Position numbers and translations under genes: made by a program
NCBI RefSeq assembly: GCF_008831285.2
Contig: NC_045140.1
Location: 18,660,370 to 18,724,369, forward strand
Origin: Nymphaea colorata
Lineage: Eukaryota; Streptophyta; Magnoliopsida; Nymphaeales; Nymphaeaceae
Direction of reading: 5' to 3'
DNA length: 64,000 nt
Shown here: positions 25,627 to 38,400 of the stretch, piece after piece
Numbering within the stretch: the stretch's first letter is position 1
How the letters are laid out: each line of letters starts with the position of its first letter
The notes under the pieces: generated by a model
Databases searched by the model: none
What the model was told of the DNA's origin: nothing
The model's input: the letters and a program-made list of their open reading frames with translations, nothing else

Positions 25627-27676
25627 AAGGCTCTTTCTGCATGCATGTGTGTGTGTATGAAAGGAGCACCTATAAGTTTATAGAGGAATGAGTTACTCGT
25701 TCTGCAGTTCCAGCGTCATTGTGTTAGGCTTGTGAATTTGTACTTTTTCTGAATGCTTGTAATAATATGTACGTGTGCAAGGTGAGACTGAGGATCTTTT
25801 ACATAATGTCTTTTAGTTAGAGACGTGCTCAAATACATATAGATTTTCAGCATGTATGTCATTCATTAAAGGATCTGTAAGTTTAAATCCTGTTTCATGT
25901 TATTTCAATAAATTGCTCGTTTCACTTATCTGCACCGCTGTGCTTGGTAATGCAGATTTTTTTTTTATATGAGTAAATGAAACCTAATTTCAAAGAGTAA
26001 ATTAGTAGTACCCAGTATGGGAGGTATCATACCTAATGGGATGAATCAAAAGATAGATGAGAAACTGCATACCACACATCACCTAGATGGTCAATGGAAT
26101 GCAAAAGCTGTCAGAAGGGGCGAAAAAGGTCCCAAAATTCAGAAATGAAAAGGGCACGTGATTGTAAGAATAAGTGTTGTTAAATATACATTGAACACCA
26201 TTTTATTTATGAGAGGATAATATCATCTTACTACTGTGGCATCTTACCTACCGAAGCATGCAATATTGATGGCCTTACCTGCCCAACTTCATGAAGGTTG
26301 TGTCTACTCACTGTATGAGTATATATCATGTATATGTGACCAGTATATGTGCATTCAATCCCTATATGACATTCATAATTACGGATGGAAGTGGGTCAGA
26401 TAGGGAAAAAAAATAGACACGGGAGAGCCAGAAACAGATAAATACATCGGGCGCTCCATCTCAAAACATAGTTTCGATTCGCATATCCCATGCCCGATTA
26501 AATATGTCAGCACCAAGTTAACAAAATTTTACAAAAAATCTAAGGATATGCTTGCAATCTGCAAGGTTTAGACCATTCAGGTTCCTCTATTTTATTTGTA
26601 CATTGCTCCTTTCTTTTCCTTCTGCATTGTACGTACCGATTTTAAGGTCCCCCTGTTTTATTTGTACATTGTTCCTTTCTTTTCCTTCTGCACTTTACGT
26701 ACCATTTTCATGTTTTTCTACATAATTCCTATTAACAGATGGGAGTTATGGTTCATATTTATCAGTTTTCACTTTCAGCTGAAACTAATGTTTGCCACAT
26801 ATTACATGTTTCCTTACAGTAAAATTAGAACTGGTTATGGACTTTACAGGCTAGTGAAGTTTAAAGAGTTTTGCCAACGAGAGGCCAGCCAAGGAGAGTG
26901 GGATTTTATGCTGGCATAACCAAAGAAAAACTAAGATGTTTATATAAGAGTACAAGGCGTTAGCTCATGATCTAGAGCTATTCGTTAATCTAGTTCAAGA
27001 CATGGCTGACTCATGCTTTTGGTAATGCTTAATTACCTTGTTTCCCTTTCTATCTCATGTTTTTTCCTCTATATCGTTCAAGTAAAGCAATGGGTACATA
27101 TTCTTTGTGGAATGAAACCTCAGTTCCCGAGGATTTTACTTCCCAACAGAGTGGTGATTGAAGATCAGCTCGAGTAAAACATTTTCTAGATTACATGGGC
27201 TAGGTCTGTGAATCACTTTCTTGAGGCACCGGAGTCTGATACGGGTGTCTGAACCTGACTAGATGTTGTTTCATATGAAAGATCTGCTGTCAAACACAAA
27301 CCTGACCAATTGACAGTCCTAGTTCCAATTCACTTTCGGTTAGATCAAGATGGCAACCTAATATAGAATTCACACCTCTCTCTTCACCTTTGAACCAAAC
27401 TATGTTAATAAGTTGGAGAGAGGAATTGAAAAATGAAAGTGAAATTTTGCCACAACACAGGGAACGGCTTCTTATTAATAATGGGTGGAACAAGCACACT
27501 GAAAATCTTCAAATGGATCATCTCAGACTCTCTTCTCTATCACAGTGATATCCAAATAGTCCAAAGACCCAAATCTCACATTGCTGATGAAGATGATAAC
27601 CAAAAAGCCTGATTACTTCAACTATAGTTATTTAGACTAACAACTCGAAAGGCAAAGTCTGACTAAATTCGTAATC
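25627..27676. other. Intergenic DNA between DOX and the MLP gene
   Basis: It begins with the DOX 3' untranslated region, with AATAATAT-like polyadenylation signals near 25760, and should end with the 3' side of the convergent MLP gene. A 66-bp-period tandem duplication lies at 26590-26703. No further gene was recognised. Confidence 0.5.
26590..26703. repeat. Tandem duplication, period 66 bp
   Basis: TTTTATTTGTACATTG followed by a CCTTTCTTTTCCTTCTGCA segment and ACGTACC occurs at 26590-26637 and again at 26656-26703, with a few substitutions. Confidence 0.85.
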
Positions 27677-29444
27677 TCATGCAGCAGCAGTCAGGAGATG
27701 TTCATCCAGTGCCTTGAGAGTGTTCACTGCAAACTCCTGGATCATGGTAGGCTCCCCAACCTCATCATTGGCTTTCTCATACTCAACATCCCACACTACT
27801 TTGCATGCCTTGCCGTCCTCACTGGGGAAGACCTTCACAGTTGGAGTGAAAACCTTGAAGAAGTTCAATATTTCTCCTTCAATGACTGTGTAGCTGACTG
27901 TCTTGTTTGCATCATCAGCTACCAACACTTTTTCCTTGCCAAAGGTCACAATTGGGATTCCTGTAAAGCAAAAGCAGAGAATCAGAGACCTAACATGCGC
28001 CAGTAGTGGGCCAATTTTTTTTCCCTCTGTACTTCTGCTGATCGATAGTTGCTCAATTGCATCATCCGATTGTCACACTTTCCATAATGGCACTGTCACA
28101 CGGGTAACGTCAATCTTTTACTTCAGATCATTATTGAATTAAAGATACAAAATGTGTCTTTTTTCTTTCCGATAGAAAAGTACTCTTTTGTAGCTTTATC
28201 AAGGAGTATATAGATTCAAAACCATCACATCTTTGCTATTTTCAAGGTTTATACCATATTTGTTATTTTTAATATTTTTCATGTTTTTTCTTTTAAAATT
28301 TCATGTATCCGGTTGGTTTGGTTCAAAAAATGATTTATATCTTTTACATACTAGTTATAGTGAAACTAAAAAAAATACCTTTGTTTCAATTTGAGAGAAA
28401 AAAGAAAAAATAAATGACAGATCCATCTTCTTAAACCTCATACAGATAAAAAATTTCTGGAACTCCACGAGATCTTTTTTTTCCCCAAAAAATTTGGAAA
28501 GGCCAGAACACAGATTTCATACATACAAATATATTAGATCTGGACTTGCGGATAGAAATAAATTTTTAGAAAGATATTGGCTCGACTAAAAGATCACTAG
28601 AGAGAGATGGTGCTTGGGACAATTGCTGATGCTTATATTATAATATATTTCTTCAACGAAGTTCCTGTTTCGTTTTTGACAGAGCTTTAGAAGTGCTTAT
28701 CGTTTCAAAACTAGAGAAAAGGCGTATGGCAAAAATATTTTGTCACATAAATTCTTAAAGAATATGAATTAAAATGACCAAGAGGGACAGATGTTCCAAT
28801 AAAATATGATATGCAAAGAAAATATTCTTCTCTCGGGAAGCATGATACGATTATAAGTGCTATCCATTAGCCCAACAATTAACGTTTCACATAATCACAT
28901 TATATTTTTTTGAAAACAAGAACATGCTATTCTTGGAACATGTGTTCTAAAAACGTGTGCTCCAAGAACACACTGATCTTCTAGCTTCTTCAAGCGTACG
29001 TGGATCGTGAAATTTCAAGTTAATAGAACAACCTAAGCTTAAACATGGAGCAAATCTAGAGCTGAAAGAGTTTCAGCCTTATTTAACTCATGAATCACAT
29101 GACCCCAACTTCCACTTGAAATCAAGGGTCACATCTAGCTCATGAGTTGAGAGACAGTGACATTATTTTGGCAAAACCATCAAAAGAGGCTTAAAAGTGA
29201 ATGTTGGAAGACTTTAGGTCACACTGTTAATTAATGATAGATCACCAGATAGAAGTTTTTTACCTTCACCATATTTGATCTCTCGGATTGTGCCTACCGA
29301 CTTGCCATCTCCTTCAATGATGGTGATGCTCTTGTACTGATCGGGGAAGATCTTGGGGAAGAGCTCAGTCGACTCAGAGATGGCCTTCCAGAGGTTATCA
29401 GCAGAGGACTTGAGCTCGATCTCCGTCTTCAGAGTTGCAACCAT
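27677..29444 (-). CDS. MLP-like / Bet v 1 (PR-10 superfamily) protein
   Basis: Complete minus-strand gene, two exons: 29444-29264 and 27960-27677, with a 1303-bp intron splitting a Gly codon; 154 aa, the normal size for the family. The fold forms a hydrophobic cavity that binds small ligands such as hormones, flavonoids or lipids; the ligand here is unknown. The N-terminal half contains SADNLWKAISES, the conserved FPKIFPDQYKSI and the glycine loop GDGKSVG (45-51). After the intron, VSYTVIEGEILNFF and WDVEYEKANDEV precede the C-terminal helix ending HLLTAAA. The single intron at the conserved Gly-rich loop-strand position matches PR-10/MLP genes. It resembles major-latex-protein types more than classical PR-10, by motif inspection only. 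It is convergent with the DOX gene. Confidence 0.95.
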
Positions 29445-29533
29445 CTTGGAAGAAGTAGTGTTGCACGGAAGGAAGAGTTAGACAGGCCGAAGAGAATGGA
29501 GGATGAGGTGAAGAAATGGTGAGCAGAGGAATG

Positions 29534-29543
29534 AATTATATAG
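29534..29543 (-). promoter_or_regulatory. TATA box of the MLP gene
   Basis: On the minus strand CTATATAATT lies about 90 bases upstream of the ATG at 29444, a normal position for a strong plant TATA box with a leader of about 60 bases. Confidence 0.6.
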
Positions 29544-29544
29544 G

Positions 29545-31875
29545 CGTCTTCGTCTAAGCGTGTTTATGACGACGACCCCATTCTCCACCGGTCCCTGCGG
29601 GGCCTAACTTATTGACTCCATTAATATGTTACGTCGATATGGATCCTATTTTTTAGGTCACAATAATTAAGTCGTCAGCTGCCGAGCTGCTTCGATCTGA
29701 GTATCAATGGCCACAACCAATGGTTTCTGCAAGGTGGATTTGCTGTTGGTGTTTCTTCGTTTTTCTTTTTTCTTCACAAAAGCTAACCATACAGGTGGCT
29801 TCAAAGCGTTAAATCTTGAAAATCCAATGTCCGAATCGAATTTATGAGTGAAAATTTAACCTAAAAATTTTACTTATAGCGAGTTTTTACTTTCCATTTC
29901 TTGTGGGTGCATTCAACCGTCTCAGCGGTCTAGATAAACAATTTCTCCTACATAAATGTGACAGGTCAAGATTTGATACGTCGACCAACTGACGATTGAG
30001 CTGCAAATAGATAAATGTTTGATGGCATGCATGCAAGGAAAAGGTTATCCAGGGTGCACTCATCCTGGTGAACTTTTCCACAGTAAAAAAAAGAAGAAAG
30101 GACTCCCCTTTACTTTTTTCATCATAGAAGTATGTATTGATGAGCCTCAAGGGGCCTAACATAGGTGGTGTCACGTACACTAAGTGTTTCGTGTTTGATT
30201 TTCATGGGTGCTATTCTGAGGTGCACTCTGTCTAGTTAAACACAACCTTTTGCCCTCAAAGGCAAGGAGAATGATCTTTAGGTCCCATCTGAGCAATCGA
30301 TAATCTCTTGCTCAACCGAAGGAATGCATTGATGGAGAAGTTTTAGGTAATGCTTCATCCCAGTATTTGAAACTTGAAAGGAAGGTGTACCTTACGGACA
30401 TTTTTCATATGCAGTGAAGAATGTCACATACATCAAACAAGGGAGAGAGTGGGGGGAGAAAGTTTTGTTGGTTGTTGTGCTAGTTGGTAGGTTGTTAAAT
30501 GAGAGTTATTATGTGCATCCAACCTTTGGAAAGAAACTCAACTGCATTTTCCTACTCCATCTTATGATATGTGGTATGGTTGAATGAATGACATGGCTCC
30601 TTTGTGGGGGGGCATGGGCAAGCATGTGAGGTGTTCATGCTGAAGGGGAGTAATTCACAACATCAAGTACCAAATCTACACCCTTACCATTTTCACCTAG
30701 CTGACTCACTAGCCCAGCAATAGCACACAAAATTTACCAACTTTCATGGAAGATGATTTAATACATGAATTATATTTGCCATAGAGAACTAACATTAGAA
30801 CTGTAGCGATATTAACAAACCTACCAATTATAATAATATGCTGGTCATGTCCCTAGCTCGGGGATAAAAACCTACCAATTATAATAATATGCTGATCTAC
30901 TTGAGATTAGCTCTGCTGTATCGGCGTGGCCATTCAAGTTGAGGCCAAAAGATTTATTATGTTGACTATATACAGTGCATGCTGGCGATCAGCATAATTT
31001 GTATATTTTCTTCATTTCTCAAGCATAGGAGAAAGGTTAGGTCTGGTTGGGTGAAGTAAGTATTTAAGGCATAAGCCTGACTCTTACAGCCAGGCAAGCT
31101 CAGACCTGGACCCACCTTGGTCGGACTGAATGAGGCGCATAAGACAACCGCTTGTGAGGTCCCAGAGATGTGATTGCATCTTTTATCAGGGATTTTCTAG
31201 ATGGAGATTGGATCTGACTTGCAGATCGGTCATCCCCCAGTTGAGTGGAAAACGACAAGATGAAAAATGGATAGGAAGAAGATCATGACCAGTGGAGAAG
31301 GCACATGCAGGCTTGTGTATGCAGTTGCCCGCACAAGCCTACATAAATTGCTTGTTCATTATGTTAGTATCTGATAGCCATTTATTTATTTACACATTGA
31401 TTGTCCCCTTAAAAGTAACAATTTCAAGCATGGGTGCCCTTTAGCCGGATTTTTTTCTTGTCCCCTCTGCTGATAATGACCCACTAAGTTTTAAATTCGT
31501 CAACAAGCTTCTTTTTCTCAAATGAATTGGACATGAATAGCAACGAACATTTTTTTTTTTTGGGTCCTCTAGGTGAGAGGGTTGCAATGGTTTAATATGC
31601 AACACAAAGTTAAAGCTCTGAGAGGACGTTTGATAAGAAAAATATCGTGTTTTTAGGACCATTTCAAAAAACACAAAGTGATTATGCCAAATAATTGATC
31701 ATTGCACTTATGAACAATATTTATCATCATGACATGCTTCTTGAAACAAGAAAATTTTGTCATTGGTTCCAAGAACTTAATGTAATTAATTAGGTAGAAT
31801 CCTGTTGAACTTTAAAAAGTTTCAATGCACAACAAAAGTTGGTACTAGTTAACAACCTATGTTAACTGCCCCCGA
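29545..31875. other. Intergenic region, no gene recognised
   Basis: Upstream side of the MLP gene followed by AT-rich sequence. It holds a short direct repeat (30818-30893). No domain was recognised in any short frame. Confidence 0.45.
30818..30893. repeat. 26-bp direct repeat, period about 50 bp
   Basis: CCTACCAATTATAATAATAT followed by GCTG appears twice, about 30820-30843 and 30870-30893, separated by a short less AT-rich spacer. Confidence 0.85.
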
Positions 31876-32870
31876 GAGGGTTGGCACATTCGGGCCCGGC
31901 CGGGCCAGCCCGATACCCGGCCCGTTAACAATCGGGTCAGGCCGGGCATATAGTTAATCGGGCCTCGGGCTTGATTTTATGCCCAAGGCTCGGCCCGGCC
32001 CGATTATTAACGGGCCGGCTGGGCTGGCCGAGCTTCTCTTACATGGTGATATTTCCTGTGAGCAACCTGAGTCCTATTGCATTCGAAGTTCTAACCTGTT
32101 ACATAGACACAAATGCAGGTAAGACGTGGATAAATATTCTTCATACAGCTTTTGTGAATAGACTGCCTTATTAAATTAGGGAGACAACTAACATCCACAA
32201 AATAATTAGAATGCCATATTGATTCATTGAACATCTTGCGTGCAAAAAAATTGTTCAACAACCAAAAATGATGTTATGAAGGCGAATAAGAAGGAAAATC
32301 ATTTGCCATCACCATCCAGAAAGCAAAACCCTGACTAATTCAATGCTCTAATTATTCGACCATTTCTAGTTTTTGCACTCAACAAAAATAGAGACAATCG
32401 TAAATATTCGAACAGGAAATCAGGTTCAGGAAATGAAGAAGCATAATAAGAGAGAATTGGGAGAGAAACGTTTCCTCTCCTGGAGGATGAGAGGCAGCCG
32501 ATCGGCGACAGGACGACAAAGGAAACAACCAAATAGCCGATGGGCGACGGCCGACGAGGAGGACCAGGGGAAGCGGTCGATGGGCGATGGAGAGGATTGG
32601 AGGAGGCAGTCTCACTGGTCTTGCTTGTAGAGCCACAGAGGAGTGGAGGACTAGAGTAGAATGACATACAAGAGAATGAAAGTATCGAGTATGAAATGAA
32701 AACCCTGACCCAAGCTTATTTTAAAAAAAATAAATTATTTTTTTTAAATTATTGTCGGGCTTCTCTGGCCCCCAACGAACACAATCGAGGGCCCAAGTCT
32801 GACCTGTTAATTATCGGGCCAGGCCGAGCCAGTTTAGCAGTTTTTCAAGGCCGGCCCGGTGCCCAGGCTA
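31876..32870. mobile_element. Non-autonomous hAT-like element with GGGCC-rich ends
   Basis: Both ends are packed with GGGCCGGGCC-type subterminal repeats (about 31890-32030 and 32750-32860), surrounding about 700 bp of AT-rich DNA. The left terminus AGAGGGTTGGCACATTCGGG resembles the right one in reverse complement, TAGCCTGGGCACCGGGCC. Short TIRs plus dense CCCGGCC subterminal motifs are typical of plant hAT derivatives. No transposase is present; frames inside (such as the arginine-rich one near 32373-32636) have no known domain. A matching 8-bp target duplication was not found, so the edges are approximate. Confidence 0.55.
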
Positions 32871-35330
32871 AGGTGTGGGTGGGGGCTCGTAGGTAATCAG
32901 TTTTTGTTTCGTATTTTTGAGGCATCAATTCTCAGTGCTGCCAAAAAGTGTGGAGGAGAAAGGGAGAGGAGAGAGACACTGACTACAAGTGAAAGGATGA
33001 TGGAAGCAATACTAAAGCAAGGTGGGTACGAGGGTTTGAGTTCATGGAAGCTTCTGCTCGTTTCTTAGGTTGAGAAAAACATGGATTTTAAATCTCTATT
33101 GTATAAACTCCTCAATATAAAAAAATCTATGCTCCAAGTGGCATATCACATCTGGCTGGTTTTTTGGGTGCTATGCTTCTATAACATATGGGGTGAAAGA
33201 TGATACCAACATGAAGTATAACACATCTTCATCAGACATCTATGCAGCCTTGACTACTAGAGAAAGGAAAGTCTGGTTTCAACCGGTGAGTCGTTGGCCT
33301 CTTGCTGGCATGAAATATCCAGAAATTTAGATCCCACTATCTCAAATCACCTTGGATTTTTTAACCGTAAGTAAATAAACTCTCCACAAAAGAAACATTT
33401 GCACGTGTACATATATATCTAGACAAATGCCAAGAAAAGCATGGTGTGGCTCAACCTTTTTTATCCAATTCACGCCTACCAAAAGTTCTACTCAACCACA
33501 ACCTTCTCAAAAAATTCATTGGGATGAGAAAAACAAGTGGAGGCCTTGTCTTGTTTTCCAAATGATCAACAAAGAGCCTTTTCTTTCTAATTATGAAAGT
33601 CAATAGACAAATGGAGTGATATGTCTATAAAAAGATAAATTTTATGGCCCAACTTCTTGGTTTTGCTAATTTATATATGATTACTTTATAATTTACAAAT
33701 TGGCTTCGATATCCTTATGAAAGAAGAGTTCATTCAATTTAAATGAGCTTCAAGTGCGCGTAATTGGCTGATCGATCACCATCTAAAGTTTTCCATTGTC
33801 GAGACTGACAAATTGTGAAGTGCATCTCGAGATAAAACCATAAGTTTGGCCTCTAGATTGCCAAGTTCTCAAGTTTTACTTTTGAAAGAGTCGCAACCGT
33901 GGATCTATTGTGATCTGATGGTTTGATTCCAATCAAATTGTTTCACACCATATCTTGACTTTCAGGGAAATTTTTTCTATGTACTCCTGTTTTTTCGAGA
34001 ACTTAATAAAGCAGAAACTAAGCTGAACCCCGTTCACACAATGTCAACTATAGCTTAGTTTTCAATGTCGTTTTCCCTTCCGATCTTCCTTGAAAGAAAA
34101 CAATCTTCTCAATAATATCGTCATCATATTGAACAGCTCCTTTTTTGAGATAATTTGTATTGCACTGCATCCTTGTTTTTAATTGTTCAGGACAATGTAC
34201 GCTATCTGACTCAGCTCTTTCGATCCAGCCTAATTGATAGTTGTAATCATTCGTTAACATAGTATTATCATTGTATTGTTAAAAACTCATACGGTTATTT
34301 CAATCAGTCTTCATCATAAAATTTAAGTCGAAGTCAAATTTAATTTGCCAAGATTTTGCTCAAATCTTCTTTTTAACTTATGCAGAACTATTAAGTTTAA
34401 AGGTGGGCATTCAAGACCCTTTTCGCTTTATAATGTGGTAATGTGGCAACTCAAGTTAACTGATAGCCAAAAATAAAAAAAAGATGTGATTTCTTGATTT
34501 TGCAACTTATAATGGTTGAAAGCCGGGACCTTAAAAATAAAAGCTTTCTTCATTTTAGGTGTAATTAAATTTGCAAAAAAATAGAAGGATTCTTCTTCCT
34601 CAAGTATACTGTGTCCGCTGCTTCTTTTGAATAATATAACCAGAAATGACAAAGCATGGAAAATCATCTTAATGAAAAGTTAAGGTACACAGAGAGAACC
34701 AAGCAGAGCTGTGAACCTGCTTGACTTGGTCATGAACCGATCAGTCTGCTCCCCTAAGGGGGCGATTATAATAATATATATAATATTAAAAGTAAATTAT
34801 CGAGTTGAGTTGGATCGTCTGGTTTGTAGCAGCTTGAAACATACACCCAAGTCGCCCTCGTCTGTTCACGAAAGGAGAGTCGTGGAATGTTTTTTTGAAA
34901 AAGTTACGCACCGTCTGAAATATTCTGCAAAAATTAGTGGCTCAATGTGAAAATTTCCTGGAAACATCGCCGAGTTTCTCTCTCGAAATCTTCCTTCCTC
35001 TCACGGAGAAACGCAGAGGAAGAGGGGATTCCTCGTTGTCTCTGCGTGCTTCCTCCATTTCTAGACGAAGACAGGAGAGTGAAAACCGGCATTCTTAATA
35101 TCTCTTGACTGGTTTCAAGTGTCTCCTTGAAACTGTAACCTTCTTTCCTTTTTCTCCGCATATAAAACGGCTCAAAATTGAAGGTGGTAGATTCTTTTAT
35201 CCCAGAATTCGTCGGCGAGAAAATTATACCTTCCTTTTGCTGGGGATTCTTGTTAGTTCCATCATTTTCTCTTTATTTCTGCGGATTTCCTGTTTTCCTA
35301 TCACTTCGAGGTTTTTTAGCTTTTGTCGTG
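32871..35330. other. Intergenic region upstream of DEG9
   Basis: No gene was recognised. The final 400 bases (about 34930-35330) are richer in CT and probably contain the DEG9 promoter and leader; no clear TATA box was found there. Confidence 0.45.
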
Positions 35331-35333
35331 TCG

Positions 35334-35362
35334 ATGGAGTGATGGTCTTCGGCGAGTCTTAA
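35334..35362 (+). promoter_or_regulatory. Two overlapping upstream ORFs in the DEG9 leader
   Basis: ATG GAG TGA (35334-35342) is followed by ATG GTC TTC GGC GAG TCT TAA (35342-35362). The stop of the first and the start of the second overlap in TGATG. They end 73 bases before the DEG9 start codon at 35436. If transcribed, they could lower or condition translation of DEG9; this is inference. Confidence 0.45.
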
Positions 35363-35435
35363 TAAAAAAGGAACCGGTTCAAATTGGGTATCGCGCAATT
35401 TTTGTTCGGAAGGGAAACGTTTCATTGGGAAAGAG

Positions 35436-38400
35436 ATGAAGAAGGCTGGTAGGAAGAGGAATAGAAAGATGAAAGAAACCCAAGCCAGCGTTCCTGATCC
35501 CGTTATGGAAGATCTCTCCCTGGCGAGCCCTGAGGTCCTCGATGACAATAGTCCGGAGGGCCGCAAACGCGGCCGGGCGAGGAAAAACTCGTCTATTGGT
35601 GCTCAAGGTAGTCCAACTGGGCACTCGATGGAGCTTATTGCTCGGGAGCCGGTGTTGCCGGAAATCGAGAACGCGACTTCCGATAGAGTTCTTGGTTCAC
35701 CGATTAGGATGGTCACAAGAGTGGTCGAAGATAATGACGGGGAATTATCGAGGGTTGCTGCTGGTAATGTTGGTGAAGTGAAGAAGGAGAGCGTGATCAA
35801 GGTTGTACCGTCAATGGACGCTGTGGTTAAGGTGTTCTGCGTCCATACCGATCCGAATTTCTCATTGCCCTGGCAAAGAAAGCGGCAATATAGCTCCAGC
35901 AGCAGCGGATTCATCCTTGGTGGCCGGAGAGTTCTTACTAATGCGCATTCTGTTGAGCACCATACCCAGGTGAAACTTAAGAAGCGTGGGTCTGACACCA
36001 AGTACTTGGCAACAGTTCTAGCTATTGGGACTGAATGTGATATTGGTAAAAATTCTACTTCTTTGATTTTATTCATTACATTTTTACCGCTTTCATTACT
36101 CATTATTTCGTTCGTATCATTCTTCTTCTCTCATGTGCACAAATAAAAGGTCAAGCATTCCATCCTTATTGCTATTACTAAGTTATTACGTAGATGAGTG
36201 ATAGTGAAGTTATTCATACTATACGTTGCAGCAATGCTAACCGTGGATGATGATGAGTTCTGGGATGGAGTTTCACCAGTGGAGTTTGGTTGCCTGCCAT
36301 CCCTGCAAGATGCTGTAACAGTAGTTGGTTACCCTATTGGAGGCGACACAATTTCCGTGACAAGTGGGGTTGTCTCACGAATAGAGATCTTGTCTTACGT
36401 GCATGGGTCCACAGAGCTGTTGGGATTGCAGGTTTGTTTGTTATTGTGTGCTATTCTTTCTTCAGATTTTCTTCCATCTTAAATGGGATTTTCAGTTCTT
36501 TAAAGTTCGGAACTTGCTGAACATTGCTGTGGATGTAATCTATGCATTGGTCAACCTCCATTTTAAGGATAACTTAGTGGAAATGTTAAAAAAAGGGAGA
36601 GAAGATAAATGCAGTTTTTCTTTTTTCCATTTTTCTGTTGTGGGTATCTCCATATGTAGTTGGTGGAGTGAGAAGGTGTGGCACAATCACGTCTGCTAAT
36701 TTACGCTATTCCTGACAGATTGATGCTGCCATCAACTCTGGTAACTCTGGTGGTCCTGCCTTTAATAATAAGGGCCAGTGTGTTGGAATTGCGTTTCAGT
36801 CTCTCAAACATGAAGATGTAGAAAACATTGGATATGTCATTCCAACTCCCGTCATTTTGCACTTCATAAAAGATTACGAACAATCAAAGGAATATACAGG
36901 TAACCTGATAATGCTTGTTATGGCATGAATCTGTCTGATGGTTCATAGGGTTCTAGTCTACCTATTTTGCTTCCATATGATTGATTTGTATCAGTATATT
37001 TTACCTTATATAATATGTGAAATAACTGTTGTTTATTTTCCTCAAAGACATTTAGATCTCTCATATTAGGATTTTGTTCTTATGTTGGCAATGTGGGTAT
37101 TGCATGAAAGGTTTCCCAATCCTTGGGGTTGAGTGGCAAAAGATGGAGAATCCCGATCTCCGAAAAGCTATGGGGATGACACCAACCCAGAAAGGAGTTC
37201 GTGTAAGAAGGGTAGAACCTACTGCTCCAGCTTCTAGGTTTTTGAGACCCTCAGATATCATTCTCACCTTTGATGGGATTGATATTGCCAATGATGGGAC
37301 TGGTAAGCATGTTAAGTATCTCATTTTTTTTTTCTTTTTTTTTTTTCCTTTCAGATACATGTGCTGTCACACTATTGCTTAGCATGTCACTGCACTCTTT
37401 GGGTTGATTGCTTGCTTTTCTAGCATTTCTGTGTCATAATTTTTTGATCATGCTCATCCAATCATGCCAAACATCACTTGTACCATGTTTTGTAGTTGCC
37501 AATTTTTGTCATTAAGTTTCTTGAAATAAATAACTATTAAGCTATGTCACATGGATGTGGGGTGCGGGTGCGGATGCAGGTGCCAGTATGGCACATCCCA
37601 AAAAAATTGGGTGCGTGGGTGTGGCGAGGGTATATATATTATAAAAATATGTGTATTCATAGTATATATATAATTATATGGTTGTTTCTTAGCTTAATCT
37701 GTCCTTTTTTTTTACTTTTATTACTGTAAATAAAAAAGAGATGGAGAGAGAGAAGAAAAAGAAAAAAAAATTTTTTGAAAGGGGATAGAATAGGGTGCGG
37801 TTGGGGTGCAAGTTGGAGCCACACCTGCGTCATGTCATCATGGGTGCTGCCCCCTTTTGAGTCTGTGTGACTTAAGTATTAAGTATTTTAGATTTTGGTT
37901 TACAGTAATTAGAAAGTGCTAAGTCATTGAACAATTCATGTATTTCTTTCTCCACTCTTTCTTTCTTATCCAAAGCTTATGAAGTTATAATAAAGGATTA
38001 ACATGTCTTTGGATCACAACTTTAGCTCTTTTGATAGACATGAACGAATCATAAAAGTTAGAGCCAGTGAGAACCAATAAATGGTGCCTGATGGACTTTT
38101 TCGTAGGGTTTTTCTTGAGATTGATGTGATCTTTGAGATCTGGATATCAGAAGATACTGAACATATGCTGCTCATCAACTGAAAACTTCTTTGGGTCCCA
38201 AGTTCCTTGAGATCTTTAGGAATTTTGACATCATTTTCATGCAAAAGCTAAACATGTTTCTTATTCTTGATGTCTATATGAGCTTTTGTGCATGTGACCT
38301 TTCTGAAAAGTTGGGTATTTTCTGCTTATAAATGTGGATAAACAATTGGTGTCAGCACTTTGATTAAATTATATTCTGTATCCTTGTTTATACTTGTGTG

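Noticed and set aside
27677..29444. Functional cluster of DOX and MLP defence genes
   Set aside because: Adjacency alone; the genes are convergent and share no visible promoter elements.
32373..32667. Overlapping Arg/Pro-rich frames on both strands
   Set aside because: They fall inside the GGGCC-ended element and owe their length to local GC content; no domain is seen.
35603..36103. 166-codon minus-strand frame
   Set aside because: It is the antisense shadow of DEG9 exon 1.
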